Below, piece after piece: positions 26,511-32,389 of a stretch of 32,389 nt of DNA. Origin of the DNA: Deltaproteobacteria bacterium (GTDB lineage: Bacteria > Desulfobacterota > Dissulfuribacteria > Dissulfuribacterales > QOAL01). Numbering within the stretch: position 1 is the first letter of the stretch; each line of letters begins with the position of its first letter. The position numbers and the translations under genes were made by a program. The notes below the pieces were generated by a model, which was not told the origin of the DNA, made no database searches, and saw nothing but the letters and a program-made list of their open reading frames with translations. Location of the stretch: assembly GCA_027025395.1 (NCBI GenBank), contig JALVQQ010000206.1:1-32389 (forward strand), read 5' to 3'.

Positions 26511-27610
26511 ATCTTAAACTCCTGTCGTTCTGGTGGAACAACCACTGTATGTTCACGCATTGGTTGGAAATCAAGGGAACGATCCCTGTCCGGAATCATG
26601 GCGTCAACGCCGCACATTTCGGAAGCCATTGCCCACTCGCCCGGTTTGCCGCCAATGGTGGCCGGCCTCAGCTTCTTGGCGTCCATTACCAGTATGCAGG
26701 TTTCATCAGGCAGGCTTCCCATCACGCAGTTGGGACCGTCAATTATAAGCCTGCGGCAGGCGTTACGGAGCCCAAGAAGGAAATCTCCCTGGGGATGATT
26801 TTGAAGCTCCTCGGTTTTAAGCGGCGTAATTACATGCTTGTAGGCCTCAAGGGGCAGTTTGAGCTGCCTCGTCACATAGTGGAGAATGTGGGTAAATACC
26901 TCACTGTCAGACTGATAACCCATGTAAGCGGGGTAATGCCTGCCGGTCAGCCAGTCCCTTATGGGGACAAAGGCGGTATTTTCCCCGTTTGTCATGGTGC
27001 CGATTCCCTGAATAAAAAACGGGTGGCACGCATAGAGGTTGATGCCGTAGTTGGTGTTCTGTCTCCCCTGGGCCATGCATATGCGGGATTTGATGCGGCC
27101 CGAGTCAAGGCCAAGCGCATTGCCGACCTTCAGGGGCCAGCCTACTTCCTTTATCATTATTACATCAGGCCAGAAAGAGAATACCGTAAGGTCTCCGCCG
27201 TGCTCCTCACCGTCCCTGCGTATCGCCAGCCTGGTGGCTGTGAGTTTGTCCTCTATTTCCTCCTCGGAGTGTACGGCCCATGAATCAGGAAGTTTGTAAA
27301 CCTGTACAAAGTATTTGAATCTGTCCCTGGCTTCGATTTTCGAAAAATCAGCGTCAAATTCATGGTCATACTTGAGTACAAATCCCCGCGCCTCCATGAA
27401 TTTGTTCAGACGCTTCATGGCGTCACGCGTGTGGGCAATGCCAGACAGAATGGGGTGAGTTGCTTCATAGTTGAAGTCGGTGAATTCAACCCCCCTGAGT
27501 AAAAGTCCCAGTCCGCTTCCATCATAGCCCTCCTGCATGGCCTCCATGGCCCGCAGTATCTCGTAAGGTGAAAACGGATTGTTCGCGGTTTTCAGTGCTA
27601 ACCGGCACAT
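26468..27610 (-). CDS. glutamate synthase glutamine amidotransferase (class II) subunit
   Basis: MCRLALKTANNPFSPYEIL (Cys2 nucleophile), GYDGSGLGLLLRG, IAHTRDA, NGENTAFVPIRDWL, SDSEVFTHIL. GGAG 8-11 nt upstream. Confidence 0.85.
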   Translation of the reverse strand: MCRLALKTANNPFSPYEILRAMEAMQEGYDGSGLGLLLRGVEFTDFNYEATHPILSGIAHTRDAMKRLNKFMEARGFVLKYDHEFDADFSKIEARDRFKYFVQVYKLPDSWAVHSEEEIEDKLTATRLAIRRDGEEHGGDLTVFSFWPDVIMIKEVGWPLKVGNALGLDSGRIKSRICMAQGRQNTNYGINLYACHPFFIQGIGTMTNGENTAFVPIRDWLTGRHYPAYMGYQSDSEVFTHILHYVTRQLKLPLEAYKHVITPLKTEELQNHPQGDFLLGLRNACRRLIIDGPNCVMGSLPDETCILVMDAKKLRPATIGGKPGEWAMASEMCGVDAMIPDRDRSLDFQPMREHTVVVPPERQEFKIWSQFDPFPLPQAA

Positions 27611-28138
27611 AGAGTAACTCCTTCAAAACAGAGATAGTAGGTCAGTCCGCCTCTCTGAGGCCGGGATGTGGCCCCTCGGTGGAGGCCAATAAGAGCCGCG
27701 CCTCCGCTCTTTTTGTCCAAAAAGTATCGTTGGGTGAACTGATTTCTGGTAAAAAGGCAGTTTCAGATGACAGTACATCGAAAAGAGCCTGTAATGCCAA
27801 AGGAGGGCCTTGCGGGACCGGAATTGAAATGGCCAGAAACGCCAGAATGGAAAATCTGCTGTTGCTGGTCAAGTTCAGGGCGCAATTCTGCACCGAACCG
27901 GTCTGACCCGTAAATATATGGCAAACAGGGTGATTACAATGAAATGCATTAATTGTCAATGGAACATGAGACAGGAGCGGCGTATGGCTCAACATGACCG
28001 GCATCAGGTCCTGTAGGTGTTGTGCGCCCCTTTTCAGACACAAAACGTGATGGAGCATCAAATGAAAACCGGAGTGACATAATTTAATGCTTCACTTTTT
28101 TTTCTTTCATGTTACCCTGAAAAGGCCGTGATCAAGAT

Positions 28139-28179
28139 TCGTGAAAATAGCCTGAATTTTTTCATGTGCCTTTTCACGA
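28139..28179. repeat. 9-bp inverted repeat upstream of the DHH gene
   Basis: TCGTGAAAA ... TTTTCACGA, perfect arms, 23-nt spacer. Confidence 0.6.
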
Positions 28180-28272
28180 CAGAGCAGGTTGCGCTGGCTG
28201 GGCCGTGCCGCATTGAGCCGGGCGGGCCTTTCCAGGGCTTCTGGCAGGCAAACGGCACCATGAAGAGTTATT

Positions 28273-29343
28273 ATGGCTGAGAATGGTCAGACACCCAGAA
28301 AAAAGTCCTCCGGGTCGGGAGACAACGGTAACGAGGTCCAGTCAGCGGAACGAAGCATAAGGGCCTCAAGGCGGCAGACCCATATTGAACGCCTGATGAC
28401 CTTCCTGCAGCTTTTCAGGCGGGACGACCATGTTCTAATCGTTATTGTTGCCGATCCGGATTCCATGTCCAGCGCAATGGCCGTAAAGCGTATCCTTGCG
28501 CGGCGCGTCACCGAGATTACGATTGTTCATCCAAATCAGATAAAAAGGGTGAATAACCTGGCAATGAGGGATTTCCTCAAGATTCCCCTTAAACCCCTGA
28601 GGGGTACCAAGCGTGACGAATATTCAAAATTTGTCCTGCTTGATTCCCAGCCCACGCACCGGCCTGAGCTCTCTTCCATCAAGTTTGATGCCGTTATAGA
28701 CCATCATCCCGTAACCCAGGGCTGGGATGCTCCGTTTGCCGATATACGTCCAGAGTACGGGGCTACGGCATCAATGCTGACCGAGTATCTCAAGGCAGCC
28801 AAGATAAAGCCTGTGGTGGCTCTTGCCACCGCGCTTTTTTATGGCATAAAGGTTGACACCCAGAATTTTACCAAAAAGGCCACTTCGGCCGATGTCCTGT
28901 GTTTTCAGTACCTTTTCAAACGTATTAATCAGCAGCTTCTCAACAAGATAGAAAATTCCGATTTCCGCAAATCCGAGCTAAAGTATTTCAAGCTTGCGAT
29001 TGAGGCGATGAAGACCAGCAAGAACCGCATTTACTGTCATGTGGGCAGGGTGGGCAATCCGGATGTGCTGGTGTTGCTTGCTGATTTTTTCTCTCATGTT
29101 TACGAGATCGGGTGGGTGATTGTTTCCGGGCAGTACGGGGAGAAACTGGTGGTGATCTTCAGGAGTGACGGTTACAAGAAGGATGCCGGTAAACTGGCGG
29201 CAAAGGTATTCGGAAAACTTGGCTCCGCAGGTGGTCACCGCGGGAGCGCCAGGGCAGAGGTGCCGCTTCGCAACATACCTGATAAAGATATGAGCACTTT
29301 CAATACCGTCGGACTTCAGAGGTTTTTCAAGCCACATCTGTAA
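28273..29343 (+). CDS. DHH-family phosphoesterase (NrnA-like)
   Basis: VIVADPDSMSSAMAVKRIL, LLDSQPTHRPEL, FDAVIDHHPVTQGWD (DHH variant), ATALFYGIKVDTQNF, C-terminal GSAGGHRGSARAEVPL (DHHA1 GGH). Confidence 0.85.
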   Translation: MAENGQTPRKKSSGSGDNGNEVQSAERSIRASRRQTHIERLMTFLQLFRRDDHVLIVIVADPDSMSSAMAVKRILARRVTEITIVHPNQIKRVNNLAMRDFLKIPLKPLRGTKRDEYSKFVLLDSQPTHRPELSSIKFDAVIDHHPVTQGWDAPFADIRPEYGATASMLTEYLKAAKIKPVVALATALFYGIKVDTQNFTKKATSADVLCFQYLFKRINQQLLNKIENSDFRKSELKYFKLAIEAMKTSKNRIYCHVGRVGNPDVLVLLADFFSHVYEIGWVIVSGQYGEKLVVIFRSDGYKKDAGKLAAKVFGKLGSAGGHRGSARAEVPLRNIPDKDMSTFNTVGLQRFFKPHL

Positions 29344-29398
29344 TATTTGCCTGCGCGCAACCTGAATTGCGGGCAGCATGAAGTGAGGTGCAATACTA

Positions 29399-30649
29399 AT
29401 GCCCAAGATCCTTGCAATGGTGCTGGCAGGAGGCAGGGTTGATGAGCTGGGCGTTCTTACCCATCTACGCCCAAAGTCAACGGTTCCCTTTGGCGGATTA
29501 TACAGGTTTATCGATTTTACCCTGAGCAACCTTATGCATGCCGGCATTGAGCGGGTCGGGATACTTAGTCAGTACAGGTCATCTTCACTTGTGGAACATA
29601 TCGGTACCGGCGCTGCATGGGACATGATCGGAAGGAATCGCGGGATTACACTTCTGCCCCCGTTCCAGGGCATGCATGATTCCGACTGGTACAAGGGTAC
29701 TGCGGATGCTGTATATCAAAATCTCGACTTTGTCGCGGCGCACAAGCCCGATTTGGTGCTGGTGGTGTCTGGTGACCATGTTCACAACATGAATTACACA
29801 AGCCTTGTGGAATATCATCTTGATTCCGGTGCTGATATAACCGCGGGATTCGTTGAAGTGCCGCTGAGTGGCTCCTCACGGTTCGGGCTTGGCAGGATAG
29901 AAGGAACGGGCAGTGAAGGTGGAAGGCTTGTGGAGTATGTGGAAAAGCCGGAAAAACCTATTTCAAACTGGGCTTCCATGACTACCTATCTCTTCAGGAC
30001 CGATATTCTGCGGGAGGTGCTTGAGCAGAACGCCATGCAGGAATCACATGAGTTCGGAAGAGATATCCTGCCTTCGGTCATGAAGTCGCACAATGTTCAC
30101 GGTTTCAAGTTTTTTGGTTACTGGGCCTACAGCAGGACCCTTGAGGAGTACTGGCGGGCAAATATGGACATAATGGGTGAAAGGCCAAGGATCAGGCTGG
30201 CGGACTGGGGGCTTCGTACAAATCTTGACCACGAAGCCATACGGGACAGGGGGCCGGCGCTGATAAATTCGGTTTCTGGCGGGTTGCTCGACAATGTCAG
30301 GCTCTATAATGGTGTCAGGATTGAGGGACAGGTTGAAAATTCCATACTTTTCCCTGGTGTTCACATAGGGGCAGGGGCAAGGGTAAGGGATTCAATACTC
30401 TTTTTTGATACGCAGGTAGGTCCGGGGGCGTTTTTGGACAGGACCATTTCGGATATAGGGGTAAGCATTGGCAGGGGATGCCGCGTTGGAGAGCCTGGAG
30501 GCGGTCTGGCGGTAATAGGTGCCGGGACCCAGGTGCCACGAGATGTAGTGATCGCGCAGGGATGCAGTGTTTATCCCGGGATGGGGGCGGACGATTTTAC
30601 ACTGATGGAGTATGCCGCCCACAGTGAGATCAAACCGCGGCATGCTTGA
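29399..30649 (+). CDS. glucose-1-phosphate adenylyltransferase family protein (GlgC-like, divergent nucleotide loop)
   Basis: MVLAGGRVDELGVLTHLRPKSTVPFGGLYRFIDFTLSNLMHAGIERVGILSQYRSSSLVEHIG, GTADAVYQNLDF, VVSGDHVHNMNY, left-handed beta-helix-like C-terminus. Confidence 0.88.
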   Translation: MPKILAMVLAGGRVDELGVLTHLRPKSTVPFGGLYRFIDFTLSNLMHAGIERVGILSQYRSSSLVEHIGTGAAWDMIGRNRGITLLPPFQGMHDSDWYKGTADAVYQNLDFVAAHKPDLVLVVSGDHVHNMNYTSLVEYHLDSGADITAGFVEVPLSGSSRFGLGRIEGTGSEGGRLVEYVEKPEKPISNWASMTTYLFRTDILREVLEQNAMQESHEFGRDILPSVMKSHNVHGFKFFGYWAYSRTLEEYWRANMDIMGERPRIRLADWGLRTNLDHEAIRDRGPALINSVSGGLLDNVRLYNGVRIEGQVENSILFPGVHIGAGARVRDSILFFDTQVGPGAFLDRTISDIGVSIGRGCRVGEPGGGLAVIGAGTQVPRDVVIAQGCSVYPGMGADDFTLMEYAAHSEIKPRHA

Positions 30650-30717
30650 GATGATGAACAGCGCCGGGGCCGTTTCCCAGGCAGGTGCTGATTAAGCCGT
30701 CCCGTTCCGGCCTCCGG

Positions 30718-31698
30718 TCATTCAGAGAATATACGGACACAGTTCCTGCCTGATTTTTTGGCGGCAGAGAGAGCCATCTCAGCACGGTCAACCACCTCTT
30801 CAGCAGTCATCGCTGGTTTCCAGCAGGATATCCCGCACGACGTGGTAACCTTTATCCTTGTTTTCCCGCCGTCCGCAATCATCACCGTTTTGGCAAGCTG
30901 GCTCTGAAATGACTCAACATGCCTTAAAGCCTCGTCAATTTGAATCCCGGGCATGATTACGGCAAATTCATCACCGCCATACCTGTAAACTGAACCGCTG
31001 GCGGTAAAGTGATTTTTTGTAAGCAGGCCAAGCTGCCTGAGTATGGCGTCGCCTATGGGGTGTCCATAGGTGTCGTTGATTTGCCTGAAGTTGTCTATGT
31101 CAATCACTGCAAGGCAGAAACCCTTGTTGCTGTCGGCATCACGGTTTGCCGCCTCGGTAATCTCCTGTATGTCATGATGCCAGGTTTGGGCGTTGTATGT
31201 TCCGCTCAGATTGTCCAGGTCTATCTCTTCTGCAAGCAGGCCAAGTTTTTTCCTGTGCTGCCGTATGTCCAGCATTGCGTTGCCGATTTTTCTTGTATAT
31301 TCGTTGCCTGCATCAAGAAATGAATTGATGTTCCGGCCAAGTTTTTCCCCCTGCTTTTCATCAATGGCCTTTATAAAGTCGTTGATGGCTTCAAATTCCT
31401 TTTCAAGGAGCGCGAGGCTTTTGAGGGCATCGGTTTCAAAATCCTTGAGGATCTTTTCTGCTCCATCCAGTGAGTCGCCGGCAGAAGTCATGATGGCCTT
31501 CAGCCTTGCGCGGCATTCAGCCTGATCGGTCATGACTTCCTGGAGAACAGTATCCTTTTTGAGTCTGGTTGCCACCTGCATAAACTCGCGTTCATAGCAC
31601 TGGGGCAGGGGAGGGGTGTTGTCACTGACAAGGTTGTGGAGGGATTGCCTGGCGACCTCGGATATGTCTGTCAAAATTTTGGTCCAGTTGTTGTTCAT
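30718..31698 (-). CDS. diguanylate cyclase (GGDEF) with helical N-terminal region
   Basis: LAVIDIDNFRQINDTYGHPIGDAILRQL, YRYGGDEFAVIMPG. No recognisable PAS/GAF/REC domain. Start reassigned to the ATG at 31698. Confidence 0.9.
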   Translation of the reverse strand: MNNNWTKILTDISEVARQSLHNLVSDNTPPLPQCYEREFMQVATRLKKDTVLQEVMTDQAECRARLKAIMTSAGDSLDGAEKILKDFETDALKSLALLEKEFEAINDFIKAIDEKQGEKLGRNINSFLDAGNEYTRKIGNAMLDIRQHRKKLGLLAEEIDLDNLSGTYNAQTWHHDIQEITEAANRDADSNKGFCLAVIDIDNFRQINDTYGHPIGDAILRQLGLLTKNHFTASGSVYRYGGDEFAVIMPGIQIDEALRHVESFQSQLAKTVMIADGGKTRIKVTTSCGISCWKPAMTAEEVVDRAEMALSAAKKSGRNCVRIFSE

Positions 31699-31993
31699 GT
31701 TTGCTCCCGTCCTGGTTGCATGCCGGATTCTTTTCTCGCAGCGCTGTCTGAAATTACCTGGTGTCCATCCAGAAATGGTTAATTTGATGGCCATTAAGAA
31801 TTGCGGATTTTTTGCAAAAAAGCAAAACAATCAACCCTAGCCCTGCAGCAACCATGATCCACGGGCTGTCCGTGCAATAGGGCACTCCTCAGAGCAAACT
31901 CACTGAAAGCAATGGCAATACGGTTTTCTGGCGCTTTCCGAATATAAATATATCCAATCCAATTGAGCCGAATAGAGCCCAGGCACAAGCATT

Positions 31994-32346
31994 GAAGCGT
32001 TTATTGAAATCCTCGACTCCCAGCCTTCAGGCAGGAAGAGACAATCGGTTAATTCTTTGTGATTCCGGCACATCATATCACCCTCAACGCAACTCTGGAG
32101 GCGTTGAGGGCGGGATGCTTTGTATTCAGTTATCTTTGTGAGGGCTTTTTCAGGGTTCCAATCGTCAAATTCATTCAAGGCTATCTCATCAGGATTGATA
32201 GATTCACACCTATGGCCTCATTGATGCCTGATAAGTTATCCAGTCAAAGTTGTCTTTCCTGAGCAATAAGGGTCAATCATTATGATTAAAACGGGTAAAT
32301 GTGTTGCTCTATCAATCAATCTGGCTATTTTTTCATGGCTATACAT
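31994..32346 (-). pseudogene. decayed P-loop (AAA/kinase-like) ATP-binding protein
   Basis: One continuous minus frame from the ATG at 32344-32346 reads MYSHEKIARLIDRATHLPVLIIMIDPYCSGKTTLTG*LIRHQ*GHRCESINPDEIALNEFDDWNPEKALTKITEYKAS... with Walker A-like PYCSGKTT and stops at 32236-32238 (TAA) and 32218-32220 (TGA). Confidence 0.6.
32081..32110. repeat. 10-bp perfect inverted repeat inside the pseudogene region
   Basis: CCCTCAACGC-AACTCTGGAG-GCGTTGAGGG. Confidence 0.85.
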
Positions 32347-32389
32347 ACTTCATGCCCCAGCCGTGAAATTACTGACCATGCCGCAAACC

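Noticed and set aside
1-32389. CRISPR array, IS element or prophage
   Set aside because: No regularly spaced repeats, transposase/integrase motifs or phage structural genes were recognised in the sequence.

Overview
The window looks like chromosomal core and near-core sequence from a Desulfobacterota/deltaproteobacteria-like genome. That assignment is inferred from gene content and was not computed.

Contents, left to right:
- 3' end of mnmA overlapping mtaB.
- A 1431-aa PPDK-derived protein with a very long N-terminal region I cannot assign.
- A glycolytic and secretion run: divergent GAPDH, pgk, tpiA, secG, then tRNA-Leu(GAG) and a terminator.
- A small Cys-containing protein translationally coupled to a COG4030-like HAD protein.
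- A small orphan protein, a stand-alone FeoA, and a SLOG/DUF2493 protein.
- On the minus strand, a tetraheme cytochrome c and a heme-binding MCP behind a near-consensus sigma-28 (FliA) promoter.
- On the minus strand, a block with bioA, bioB, chrA, an ArnE/F-like SMR protein, an ArnB-like aminotransferase and an ArnD-like deacetylase.
- On the minus strand, a three-gene, ferredoxin-decorated split glutamate synthase.
- A DHH phosphoesterase and a divergent GlgC-like nucleotidyltransferase.
- A GGDEF diguanylate cyclase.
- At the right edge, a decayed P-loop kinase-like pseudogene with two in-frame stops.

Most interesting points:
1. The PPDK-like enzyme lacks the PEP/pyruvate barrel and carries about 930 unexplained N-terminal residues.
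2. A FliA promoter drives a cytochrome plus heme-MCP operon with a long structured leader.
3. The GAPDH-like protein has altered active-site and cofactor motifs.
4. The P-loop pseudogene is visible only when stops are read through.

No CRISPR array, intact mobile element or phage module was seen.
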